Assembly (NCBI GenBank): GCA_046542845.1
Contig: JBKHAN010000009.1
Location: forward strand, 1 to 64,000
Direction: 5' to 3'
DNA length: 64,000 nucleotides
Source: SKKC01 sp046542845
GTDB taxonomy: Bacteria; Spirochaetota; Spirochaetia; DSM-27196; SKKC01
Shown here: piece after piece, positions 25,449 through 33,805 of the stretch
Layout: each line of letters starts with the position of its first letter
How positions within the stretch are numbered: position 1 is the first letter of the stretch
Translations under genes and position numbers: made by a program
The notes under the pieces: generated by a model
The model's database searches: none
Seen by the model: only the letters and a program-made list of their open reading frames with translations
What the model was told of the DNA's origin: nothing

Positions 25449-26849
25449 TCAGGCCTCCTTGTACGCCTGAACCAGGTCGTCGAGAGCCTTTTTACCGTCC
25501 CCGAAGTACATAAGCGTATTGTCCAGCGCAAAGAGCGGATTCGCGATTCCGGCGAATCCCGGACTCAGACTGCGCTTGATCACGACGACTGTCCGTGATT
25601 TGTCGACGTCGAGAATTGGCATGCCCGAGATCGGTCCGCCGGCTTCGCGCGCGGAGGGATTCACGACATCGTTGGCACCAATGACAATGGTGACGTCGGT
25701 GTTCTTGAACGTCGGATTGATCTGATCCATTTCCTTGAGTTTGTCGTAGCTTATTGCCTCTTCGGCGAGCAATACGTTCATATGCCCGGGCATACGTCCT
25801 GCCACCGGGTGTATGCCGAACTCGACCGTTATCTCATCGGCCTCCATTGCCTCGGCAAGCTGCCTGACCGCGGATTGTGCGCGGGCAACCGCCATACCGT
25901 AGCCCGGTACAAAGACGACGCGACGGGCAGTCTTGAGGATCATGGCAACTTCCTCGGCGTTGGTGCTCTTGATCTTACCGTCGTAGATGTCGTCGGTCGA
26001 TGCTTTCTCCGGAATTGCGCCCATGCCGCCGAACAGCACATTCGCAAGCGAGCGGTTCATTGCCTTGCACATGATACGGGTCAGAATGATGCCTGACGCA
26101 CCAACAAGCGACCCTGACACGATCAGGATGGTGTTTGAAAGCACGAACCCGGTCGCGGCCGCGGCAAGCCCCGAATAGGAGTTGAGAAGCGCTATGACGA
26201 TCGGCATATCAGCGCCGCCGATCGGCACGACGAGCAACAGTCCGAGCAGACCGGCCACAGCCGAAAGGACCCAGAACAGCGACATGTCGGCCGGGTTCAT
26301 GATCACCATGATCGCGCCGGCAACCGTCGCGCCTGCGACGAGTAACTTGACAATCTGCTCGCCCTTATACCTGACCGGCTGCTCGGTGACGAGCCCCTGC
26401 AGTTTCGCGAAGGCGACAACGCTTCCGGTGAAAGTCACCGCGCCAATAATGGCACTGAGAACCGTCGCGATCGAGACCTGCATGGAGAGCTCGGTGGCAC
26501 CCGCGCCGCTTATGATCCCCACCGCCTGCATAAGCGCGACTGCAGCAACGAGGACGGAAGCCCCACCGCCGAAACCGTTGAACAGTCCAACCAGCTGCGG
26601 CATGGCTGTCATTTTGATTGTCAGCGCAAGTACGGCACCAATAACGGTGCCTCCGGCTATTCCTGAAATCAGCACAGTCGTATTGAGCACCTGCTGATCG
26701 ACGAGGGTCACAACGACGGCGATGAGCATTGCCACAGCGCCGAGAACGTTTCCCCGGACCGCACTTCGCGGATGGGTGAGGCCCTTCAGACCGAGGATGA
26801 ACAATACTGCGGCGACAAGATACGCGAGGTTAACAAAATCAAATGTCAT
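25449..26849 (-). CDS. pntB: NAD(P) transhydrogenase subunit beta
   Basis: A 466-residue membrane subunit of the proton-translocating transhydrogenase, which drives hydride transfer from NADH to NADP+ with the proton gradient. The N-terminal 270 residues contain about eight to nine hydrophobic helices; the C-terminal 180 residues form the NADP(H)-binding domain III (VPGYGMAVARAQ, HPVAGRMPGHMNVLLAEA-type segment, GANDVVNPSA, and KRSLSPGFAGI near the end). It is last in a tight three-gene operon with pntAA and pntAB and convergent with the HD-GYP gene. Confidence 0.96.
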   Translation of the reverse strand: MTFDFVNLAYLVAAVLFILGLKGLTHPRSAVRGNVLGAVAMLIAVVVTLVDQQVLNTTVLISGIAGGTVIGAVLALTIKMTAMPQLVGLFNGFGGGASVLVAAVALMQAVGIISGAGATELSMQVSIATVLSAIIGAVTFTGSVVAFAKLQGLVTEQPVRYKGEQIVKLLVAGATVAGAIMVIMNPADMSLFWVLSAVAGLLGLLLVVPIGGADMPIVIALLNSYSGLAAAATGFVLSNTILIVSGSLVGASGIILTRIMCKAMNRSLANVLFGGMGAIPEKASTDDIYDGKIKSTNAEEVAMILKTARRVVFVPGYGMAVARAQSAVRQLAEAMEADEITVEFGIHPVAGRMPGHMNVLLAEEAISYDKLKEMDQINPTFKNTDVTIVIGANDVVNPSAREAGGPISGMPILDVDKSRTVVVIKRSLSPGFAGIANPLFALDNTLMYFGDGKKALDDLVQAYKEA

Positions 26850-26859
26850 AACCGGTCCC

Positions 26860-27138
26860 CTACTTCTTGAACTTCTTGAGCATGCGATGAGTCACGAGAA
26901 ATCCGCCCACAACGTTTGTGGTCGCGAACACGAGCGCGGTAATGCCGAGCACGGCTGCCAGCGGGCTGCTGCCGGACCCGCTCGCGACGATTGCTCCGAC
27001 CAGGGTGATACCGGAAATTGCGTTTGAACCGGACATAAGTGGCGTATGGAGAATAGGCGGCACTTTGGTTATGACTTCAAACCCGACAAATACCGCCAGG
27101 ACAAAAACCGTTAATATCATTACGAAACTGGTATCCAT
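26860..27138 (-). CDS. pntAB: NAD(P) transhydrogenase small membrane subunit alpha-2
   Basis: A 92-residue membrane protein equivalent to the C-terminal helices of one-piece PntA. Three hydrophobic helices are evident, with the conserved PPILHTPLMSGSNAISGI segment. The split pntAA/pntAB/pntB arrangement is the one seen in Rhodospirillum rubrum, as opposed to the two-gene E. coli form. It lies 7 nt after pntAA and 10 nt before pntB. Confidence 0.95.
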   Translation of the reverse strand: MDTSFVMILTVFVLAVFVGFEVITKVPPILHTPLMSGSNAISGITLVGAIVASGSGSSPLAAVLGITALVFATTNVVGGFLVTHRMLKKFKK

Positions 27139-27145
27139 ACCGTGT

Positions 27146-28288
27146 TTACTCCTTTCCGTACGCGGACTTCAGGAACTGCCCGCGAATCTCGCCCTCACGA
27201 ATGACGAGCGTCGCGTCGGTTATCTCGTCGCTGAGATCAAGTGTAAGCGTACCATCTGCAATGACGTTCTGCAGAAAGGTAATCATGTTCTTGCTGTACA
27301 GCTGCGATGCGCTCCCTGCCATATCCGAGACGAGATTCAGCGGTCCAATGATCGTGACTCCGTGTGCGGTGACGGTCTCGCCGGGCTTCGTCAGTTCGCA
27401 GTTCCCTCCACGCTCGGCGCCAAGGTCAACAATGACCGAGTTGGACTGCATGCCGGCAACCATTTCCTCGGTCACCAGGCGGGGAGCCGGCTTTCCGGGA
27501 ACCGCAGCAGTGGTGATAACGACGTCGCTGTCGGCAAGGACGGTTTTCATCATTTCCCGCTGCTTCTCGTAGAACGCCTCGTCCATTTCTTTCGCGTAGC
27601 CGCCCGAGCCTTCCGCGCCGTCGCCGAGGTCGAGCTCTACAAACTTTGCACCAAGACTTTCGGCCTGCTCTTTCGCGGCGCTGCGTACATCGTAGGCACT
27701 CACGACAGCACCGAGACGCTGAGCCGTGGCAATCGCCTGCAATCCGGCAACTCCGACGCCGACGATAAAGACCTTCGCCGGAACGATCGTCCCTGCTGCG
27801 GTCATCATCATGGGAAACATCTTCGGGAGCGTCGTCGCTGCAGTCAGCACAGCCTGATATCCGGCGAGGTTTGCCATGGATGAAAGCACGTCCATACTCT
27901 GCGCGCGGGTAATGCGGGGAATGAGCTCCATGGCGAACAGCGAGCCTTGCCCGTGGACGAGCGCATCAAACGAGGAGTGCGTGCGATAGGGGTCCGCGAG
28001 ACCGACCCACAGCTGACCTGCACGACCGACTTCGAGCTCGGCACCTCCGTCGGCCGCCGCAGCGCAACGAACCGTCGATATGACTTCGCAATCGGCGAGG
28101 ATCGACGGGCGATCGCTCAATTCGGCGCCCTTTCCCTCGTACTCCTCGTCTGTATATCCGGCCGCTACTCCAGAGCCTCGTTCGACGCGAACTTTGCAGC
28201 CAAGCTTCGTCAAAAAGGAAACGTGGGCCGGGACAACGGCTACACGCTTCTCCCCGGGTGCCGTTTCCTTAAGCACACCTACAATCAT
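27146..28288 (-). CDS. pntAA: NAD(P) transhydrogenase NAD-binding subunit alpha-1
   Basis: A 380-residue soluble domain I that binds NAD(H). It shows the AlaDH/PNT N-terminus MIVGVLKETAPGEKRVAVVP, VFIVGVGVAGLQAIATAQRLG as the Rossmann loop, and the AYDVRSAAKEQ and TAAVPGKPAPRLVT segments. I chose ATG 28288 because AAAGGAG lies about 10 nt upstream and homology begins at once; the ATG at 28312 overlaps that ribosome site. It is the first gene of the pnt operon. Confidence 0.95.
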   Translation of the reverse strand: MIVGVLKETAPGEKRVAVVPAHVSFLTKLGCKVRVERGSGVAAGYTDEEYEGKGAELSDRPSILADCEVISTVRCAAAADGGAELEVGRAGQLWVGLADPYRTHSSFDALVHGQGSLFAMELIPRITRAQSMDVLSSMANLAGYQAVLTAATTLPKMFPMMMTAAGTIVPAKVFIVGVGVAGLQAIATAQRLGAVVSAYDVRSAAKEQAESLGAKFVELDLGDGAEGSGGYAKEMDEAFYEKQREMMKTVLADSDVVITTAAVPGKPAPRLVTEEMVAGMQSNSVIVDLGAERGGNCELTKPGETVTAHGVTIIGPLNLVSDMAGSASQLYSKNMITFLQNVIADGTLTLDLSDEITDATLVIREGEIRGQFLKSAYGKE

Positions 28289-28363
28289 GATGAGACACTC
28301 CTTTTCGTTCAAAGGTTAACTCGAGCAGGGTATCAGGTTATACAGGTATACGCCATGCGTTAT

Positions 28364-29863
28364 TCACATCTCGTGATGCAGAATCAGATCCGCGACAATT
28401 TTTCCGCCGCTGACGACCAATGGCATTCCACCGCCGGGGTGGCAGCTTCCACCACAGAAATACAGACCCCGGTACCGTTTCGACCGGTTCGGGTGGCGCA
28501 TGAAGGCTGCGGTCCGGCTGTTGGAGGAAATCCCGTACAGAGATCCCCGGTAGCTTCTCGTGCGTTCAGCGATATCTGCAGGTGTCATGACCCGTTCGGT
28601 CTGTATGTACGGCTCGATATCAAATCCGATTCGAGATGATATGGTTGCGAGAACCGCCGTTCGAGCTCGCTGCGTCTCCGCCACCCAGTCCTGCCCGTCG
28701 TCGTACGGGGCGTTGATCAGGACAAACCAGTTCTCGCCGTGTTCCGGTGCGTCGTCGGGGGAGGACTTCGAGGTTATGTTGACGTATACCGTGGGGTCAT
28801 TTGGAGTGACACGGTCGTCGAAAATCTGCTGGAACTCCCGTCGATAGTCGCGCGAGAAGAAAATGTTGTGATGCGTCAGTTCCGGGCACGATCGATTCAC
28901 ACCCCAGTAAAATACCAGTGCCGAGGAGCTCGGCTCAAGCGACTCGTAGCGAAGGAGCTCCGGTGCTTCTGATTCGCCGAGCAGATCCCGATAGGCAATC
29001 GTGACATCCGCGTTGCAGACCACAGCGTGAGCCGGTACGTGCGCTCCGTCGACGCTGACCCCTGTTACCCTCCGGTGACGACGGTCCTGTGACCATGTTA
29101 TGCGTTCGACCCGCTTCTCCACGTGTATATGAACGCCGAGCTCACGCGCGAGCTGCTCAAGCGCCCGGGGCACAGCGTGTATACCTCCGGCAACCGCGTA
29201 CGCGCCACCTCGATACTCTACGTGGGGTATGATGTTCAGAGTCGCCGGAGTTCGAAACGGACTCGAACCGTTATAGGTCGCATAGCGCTCAAACAGCTGC
29301 CGGGCATGAGGGGTCTCAAAGTACCGCTCCACAGCTTCGGCCATGGTGCGAAACGGATCGATACCCGGCAAGCGAAACAGCGATGCAAGGAACCCGATGC
29401 GCAGATACGAGGAGGCCTCGTGAAGGCTGCGATTGAGAAACATGTCGGCAGCAATCGCGTGGATTCTGCTTGAGTAGTCGAGAAAACGCTTCAGGTTGCC
29501 GGGATGTTCGCCGGTGGCGTTGGAAAGCTCTTCTGCGAACTTCTCTTCGTCTGCCCACGCGCTGAAGGTTACTCCGTCCGGGTAGAAGTAGCGGCACACT
29601 TCGGGCAGCGGTATCAGCTCGACATAGTCCGACAGATCCCTTCCGGCCGCCATGAACAGCTCTTCGAAGACCTTGGGCATGGTAAACAGAGACGGGCCGG
29701 TGTCGAAGCGATATCCGTCCTGCGCCATACTGCCGGCTTTCCCCCCGACGGTATCCGACGCTTCGTATACCGTCACATGCCAGTCCCGTGCGGCAAGCCG
29801 TATGGCGGCTGAAAGTCCCCCGAGACCGGCTCCGATCACGACAGCCGTGCGTTTGTCACTCAT
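28364..29863 (-). CDS. CrtI-family carotenoid desaturase / phytoene dehydrogenase-like
   Basis: A 499-residue FAD-dependent desaturase of the CrtI type. It has the N-terminal dinucleotide loop VIGAGLGGLSAAIRLA, then VGGKAGSMAQDGYRFDTGPS, and the C-terminal hallmark FCGGSCHPGGGMPLVVSGGK. It introduces double bonds into C30/C40 carotenoid backbones; whether phytoene desaturase, CrtN or a later-step desaturase (CrtD) cannot be told. No phytoene synthase is in the window, but a polyprenyl synthase lies 10 kb away. Coloured carotenoids are known in some free-living spirochaetes, which fits. Confidence 0.85.
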   Translation of the reverse strand: MSDKRTAVVIGAGLGGLSAAIRLAARDWHVTVYEASDTVGGKAGSMAQDGYRFDTGPSLFTMPKVFEELFMAAGRDLSDYVELIPLPEVCRYFYPDGVTFSAWADEEKFAEELSNATGEHPGNLKRFLDYSSRIHAIAADMFLNRSLHEASSYLRIGFLASLFRLPGIDPFRTMAEAVERYFETPHARQLFERYATYNGSSPFRTPATLNIIPHVEYRGGAYAVAGGIHAVPRALEQLARELGVHIHVEKRVERITWSQDRRHRRVTGVSVDGAHVPAHAVVCNADVTIAYRDLLGESEAPELLRYESLEPSSSALVFYWGVNRSCPELTHHNIFFSRDYRREFQQIFDDRVTPNDPTVYVNITSKSSPDDAPEHGENWFVLINAPYDDGQDWVAETQRARTAVLATISSRIGFDIEPYIQTERVMTPADIAERTRSYRGSLYGISSNSRTAAFMRHPNRSKRYRGLYFCGGSCHPGGGMPLVVSGGKIVADLILHHEM

Positions 29864-29923
29864 TGTAGATCGCCGTACTCCTTGAAAACAGTCCTTGCGA
29901 CGACACGACCGCGCTGCGCCGCC

Positions 29924-31468
29924 CTACGGGGCTACCGCTCGTATTTCCTCGACAAGCGCTCGATGCGAAGGTCGCCCGAGAGCAGACTGGTCTTCCGGCA
30001 GCCAGCGCTCGGCCTCGAACAAACCATGGAAATACTTAGCCTCCAGCACACGCCGTGCCGACCGGGCCACCCGCTCGGCTGTAATCCGGCCGTCTGCTAC
30101 GGCGTCGCGTATGGCATCACGTGCCACCACCGCGCTGCCCGGTTGCAATAGAATATCGCTTCCTGCGACGACAGCGGCAACTGCAAGTTCGGCGCCCGAA
30201 AAACGCGAGGTCACCGCTTCCATAACCAGGCTGTCGGTTACAATGAGACCTTCGAAGCCCATCTCGTCCCTGAGCAGGCCCTCAAGCGCGGCCTGACTCA
30301 GCGTTACCGGGATGCCTTCTCCAAATACGTTTGGAAGATCGATGTGGGCAGACATGATACCGTCTACCCCAGCCTCGACAGCGCTCCGAAAGGGTGGAAG
30401 TTCCACTTCCTGCAGACGTTCCCGATCGTGGGTAAGGACGACCCGCTCAAGATGGCTGTCCTCGTAGCTGTCACCGTGACCCGGGAAATGCTTGACGACT
30501 GAGACCACGTTTTCGTCCTGCAGGCCGGCGATCATCTGCACGACCATCTCCGATACCAGTTGCGGATCCGAGCCAAAAGCTCAACTGCCTATGACGGTAT
30601 TCCGTGGATTGGTGAGTACATCTGCCACGGGCGCGAGATTCATGTTTATTCCGAGCGCACGCATCTCCTCGGCCATCGCGCGACCGACCCGGTATGCGTA
30701 TTCCGCGTTCCCGGTGCGCCCGATCGCCTGAGCCGAAGGAAATCTGGTCGCGGTCATGCCGGAGTTCTGCGTAAGCCGACTTACAATGCCGCCTTCCTGA
30801 TCGGTCGCGATAAAGAGTGGTGTATCCGCAATTCCTTGAAGCGCTGTGGTGAACTCCCTCGTCTGATCGGGATCGGCGATATTCTGTCCAAAGAGAATTA
30901 TGCCCCCGGGCCGTACATCCGCCAGATCCGTACGGATTCGATCCGTCACAGATAAAACCGGACGGGATCGCTCGTCGAAGATATAGGACGGCATGAGCAT
31001 CTGACCGATCTGCTCGTCAAGCGACATCTCGTCGAGCCGCAGCGCCGCAAGACGCCTGGCTCGCTCCCGCCTCATTGCCTGCGTCATTCGATCGTCGTCG
31101 TACGGGAGCGTCTCAAGCGCAGGCATGGCAGCTTCCTCCGTCCCCGACGAAGGAGATTCATCCATGTCGTCACCGGGAACAACTGCGCCGCCCGTATCGG
31201 CCTCCGGCGCTTCGGCGTCCGGCGTTTCGGCCTCTGCCGCCGCCTCGTCGGTCTCGTCTCGGGTATCCGCTTCTTCGGTATCCTCGGGGTCCTCTTCCCC
31301 TCCATCCGGCCTTGCAGATTCTCGTGAATCCGTCTCGGTATCCGGAGTCTCGTCGTCTTCGAAAACGTCTTGCGAGGGAACCTCGCGGCCGGCAGGCATC
31401 CCGGCACACGCACCGATAGCGGCGAGTACGACCAGGGCGGTCAGAACAAAACGCGCACGTCTCAACAC
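29924..31468 (-). pseudogene. NagZ-like GH3 beta-N-acetylhexosaminidase lipoprotein interrupted by an in-frame TGA
   Basis: One 515-codon frame with a single TGA at 30581-30583. Upstream of it: a lipoprotein signal (MLRRARFVLTALVVLAAIGAC), a Glu/Asp-rich linker (residues about 35-110) and the first half of a GH3 barrel (PGGIILFGQN, TDQEGGIVSRL). Downstream, in the same frame: AFGSDPQLVSEMV, the catalytic-loop segment KHFPGHGDSYEDSH and nucleophile Asp in VTDSLVMEA. Family members normally have Arg at the stop position (R-x-FGSDP), so CGA to TGA is the simplest change. The first product lacks all catalytic residues. It could be a recent nonsense mutation, a sequencing error or read-through. 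If intact it would trim peptidoglycan or chitin sugars at the cell envelope. Confidence 0.85.
31135..31144 (-). repeat. Dispersed 10-mer, copy 15
   Basis: Exact, sense in the acidic linker of the broken nagZ-like gene; encodes GTEE. It is the last copy in the window. Confidence 0.9.
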
Positions 31469-31483
31469 CTCACGGAACTCCCT

Positions 31484-32314
31484 CTACTTCAGAAGACTGT
31501 GGAAACGACCACCGGAACGATTGATAATCGTGTCGACGATCCACGGAGCGAGCCTGTCGAGGACAAGAAGCAACCAGCCTTTGGAAGTAAGGATACGACG
31601 GTTTTTCCGGCGATCGGCTACGAACAGGACCTCGGCCGCGACATCGCGCTGCGTCATGTCGTGTTTGCGCTTCGAATGCATGACAGACCCGTCCGCGTTG
31701 TATATCTCCTTGTCCGGATCGTTCTCGGTAAACCCGACGTATAGTATGCCGACGTGCAGTCCGGTACCGGATGTTTCGGCCCGTATGGACTGCGCGAGCG
31801 CCGTTAACGCCATTTTCGCCGCCGAATATATGGATATTCCGGGAAAGCCCCTCATGCCGGAGACACTCGAAACGAATACAACGCTGCCGCGATTCTGTAT
31901 AAGGTGCGGAAGAAAGGCCTGCGTCGCGACCGAAGAGCCAATGACGTTCGTGCGCAACACACTTTCAAGCACGTCGACCTGTATGTCACCGAATGCCCCC
32001 CGCATGGACGTTCCAGCGTTATTGATGAGAATGTCGCATCCCGACAGTTCGTCCGCGGCGTTCCTGAGCGCCGTGGCGGTGGCAGGATCACAAATATCAC
32101 CGACGACGACCCGAACGCTGCCGCCCTTTTCCCGCAAGGCCTGTGCTACATCGTTGAGTTTTGCCTCGTTTCGTCCGTGCAGAACGACTCGTGCACCCGC
32201 CTCTACACACAAGTGCGCCGTTTCACGGCCTATACCACGGCTGGAACCGGTAATAACAACAGTCTTTCCCGCGAGATTCCGGAATCTGCGAGAAAGCGAA
32301 GAGGTATTGGACAT
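31484..32314 (-). CDS. Short-chain dehydrogenase/reductase
   Basis: A 276-residue classical SDR. It has the cofactor loop TGSSRGIG, NNAG, the catalytic Ser in VFVSSVSG and YxxxK in YSAAK. Arg/Lys after the loop and HGRNEAKL suggest NADP(H) preference. The C-terminus (residues 230-276) is hydrophobic and basic and may touch the membrane, as in 3-ketosphinganine or long-chain ketoreductase-like SDRs; the substrate is unknown. It lies 15 nt upstream of the nagZ-like gene on the same strand. Confidence 0.88.
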   Translation of the reverse strand: MSNTSSLSRRFRNLAGKTVVITGSSRGIGRETAHLCVEAGARVVLHGRNEAKLNDVAQALREKGGSVRVVVGDICDPATATALRNAADELSGCDILINNAGTSMRGAFGDIQVDVLESVLRTNVIGSSVATQAFLPHLIQNRGSVVFVSSVSGMRGFPGISIYSAAKMALTALAQSIRAETSGTGLHVGILYVGFTENDPDKEIYNADGSVMHSKRKHDMTQRDVAAEVLFVADRRKNRRILTSKGWLLLVLDRLAPWIVDTIINRSGGRFHSLLK

Positions 32315-32356
32315 GCACTGTACTCCTGCCTGGATTGTAGCACGGTCGGACTGGGA

Positions 32357-33031
32357 TTAGAACAGTTCGTAGGACCTGATCGTTCGTATTTGAACCGCAG
32401 TGCGCACGGTAGCGGTGTATCGCCCGTTGCGGATACCGAGCACCGGCGGCTGTGACAACACGACGTCCGCTGTGATTTCCGCCGGCCGATTTGCGGTTTC
32501 ACGGCGAGCCTGGACGATTACCGAGCGCACGACCGCGTCCCGGATCGCGTCCTCTATCCCTGAAGGACCGCGGAAATAGGACGCGCTTCCTGTAGCCGAG
32601 GACCGGGCAACACCGGAGCCAAGAAAACGGGCACGGGAGAAGTGCTGTTCGGAGTTCGGGGAGAAGGAGAAAACACCGTACAGGCGTCCGTCTGCCTCTC
32701 GAACCTGCCGGGTTCGCAGGCCGCGGTCCCCCGAGGGAATTTGCGCTCTGAGCGTCACCTCAGACCGGGCTTCGACCCGGCGGAGCGGCTCCTCGGGGAC
32801 AGCGGTAACGCGAAAGCCGTAGGCCATTCCGCTGAACACAAACCGTGCGGTTTCGAGCAGACGCCGCGCCCCCGCTTCGGCGCTCCAACGCGCACTTTCG
32901 GATGCCGAAAGAAAGGGTTCAAGTTCGGCCCAAAGCTCGGCCTGAAACGGAGTTTCCGACGCTCGGGATGGCGCCGCGACAAAGGCGCAAAACATACACA
33001 GGAACGCACAGACCAAAATGCGATGGCTCAC
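32357..33031 (-). CDS. Exported protein of unknown function
   Basis: I do not recognise the family. The 224-residue product has a clear Sec signal peptide (MSHRILVCAFLCMFCAFVAA, cleavage likely after SRA) and no further membrane helix. The mature part is Ala/Arg/Glu-rich with alternating beta-type segments (YGFRVTAVPEEPLRRVEARS, ITADVVLSQPPVLGIRNGRY) and ends in a basic strand-rich tail. The Ala-rich helix AEAGARRLLETAR followed by valine-rich strands is faintly reminiscent of LPP20-type surface proteins. It sits between the rhomboid and SDR genes on the same strand. Confidence 0.7.
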   Translation of the reverse strand: MSHRILVCAFLCMFCAFVAAPSRASETPFQAELWAELEPFLSASESARWSAEAGARRLLETARFVFSGMAYGFRVTAVPEEPLRRVEARSEVTLRAQIPSGDRGLRTRQVREADGRLYGVFSFSPNSEQHFSRARFLGSGVARSSATGSASYFRGPSGIEDAIRDAVVRSVIVQARRETANRPAEITADVVLSQPPVLGIRNGRYTATVRTAVQIRTIRSYELF

Positions 33032-33076
33032 AAATTCAGATATCGGCAGACGGACCGCTCTGCTGCAGACGATTCC

Positions 33077-33721
33077 CTACTCGCGTCCGAAAAATATCCT
33101 GATCGAATTTATGTTCAACCGTACAAGCAGGTACAGGAAGGCTGCCAGAAAACCTGCGAGGTGGGTCAGGTGCGCAACGCCACTGCCCGGAGTTGTAAGC
33201 CCCCGAAACAGTTCAAGCGCAGTAAAGCCGAGCACAAGCACCGGCGCTTTCATGGGAATGATCGCGAACAGAAAAATGACCGAGTCCGGGAAGAAGGTAG
33301 CATAGGCCAGCAGGGTGGCGAATACGGCGCCCGAAGCGCCCAGCAGCTGTATCTGCGACAATCCTGTAACCCAGTAGATACCCAGTGACAGAACGCCCGC
33401 CACGAACCCGGAAAACAGATAGAACACAAGGAACTCTGTTGATCCGATCCGTTGCTCCACGTTCGATCCGAATATGAAAAGGCCAAACATATTAAAGAGT
33501 ATGTGCCCCCAGCCAAACGGTGAGTGTACAAACATGTAGGTGAAGGGTTGCCAGAACATGCGTCCGTAGACCGTCTCCACAGGATTCATGGCAAGGACGT
33601 ACAAGAAATCCGGAACAAAGTTTGTAATAGCGTACACAAGCACATTCGCCCCGACAAGCCACAGCACGGCGTTATACTGTCGGTAGGCGAAGGGCCGACG
33701 CAGTAAAGATCTGTTGTTCAT
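33077..33721 (-). CDS. Rhomboid-family intramembrane serine protease
   Basis: A 214-residue protein with six hydrophobic helices. Rhomboid residues are intact: HILFNM in TM2 (WGHILFNMFGLF), the catalytic serine motif GASGAVFA in TM4 and the catalytic His in LTHLAGFLAA of TM6. It cleaves membrane-spanning substrates within the bilayer. The ATG at 33721 starts MNNRSLLRRPFAY, matching rhomboid N-termini; the frame is open further upstream but that part has no similarity and overlaps the divergent lipoprotein gene. An 84-bp divergent promoter region separates the two. Confidence 0.92.
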   Translation of the reverse strand: MNNRSLLRRPFAYRQYNAVLWLVGANVLVYAITNFVPDFLYVLAMNPVETVYGRMFWQPFTYMFVHSPFGWGHILFNMFGLFIFGSNVEQRIGSTEFLVFYLFSGFVAGVLSLGIYWVTGLSQIQLLGASGAVFATLLAYATFFPDSVIFLFAIIPMKAPVLVLGFTALELFRGLTTPGSGVAHLTHLAGFLAAFLYLLVRLNINSIRIFFGRE

Positions 33722-33805
33722 ACCGGCAAATGTACGCCGGGCGGTACACGCACGGCAACCAGGCTCGGTAGGCGATAGAGTCCGGTTTTCAGTACGTTCA
33801 TATAC

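Noticed and set aside
28049..28058. CCTCCGTCGG as a further motif copy
   Set aside because: Two mismatches to the 10-mer; chance level in GC-rich coding DNA.
30581..30583. TGA in the nagZ-like gene as a selenocysteine codon
   Set aside because: The expected residue is Arg, not Cys/Sec, and no SECIS-like hairpin is obvious directly after the codon.
561..31144. The GGGACGGAGG copies as a CRISPR array or clustered tandem repeat
   Set aside because: The copies are single, irregularly spaced by hundreds to thousands of bases, and lie inside functional genes; there are no regular spacers.
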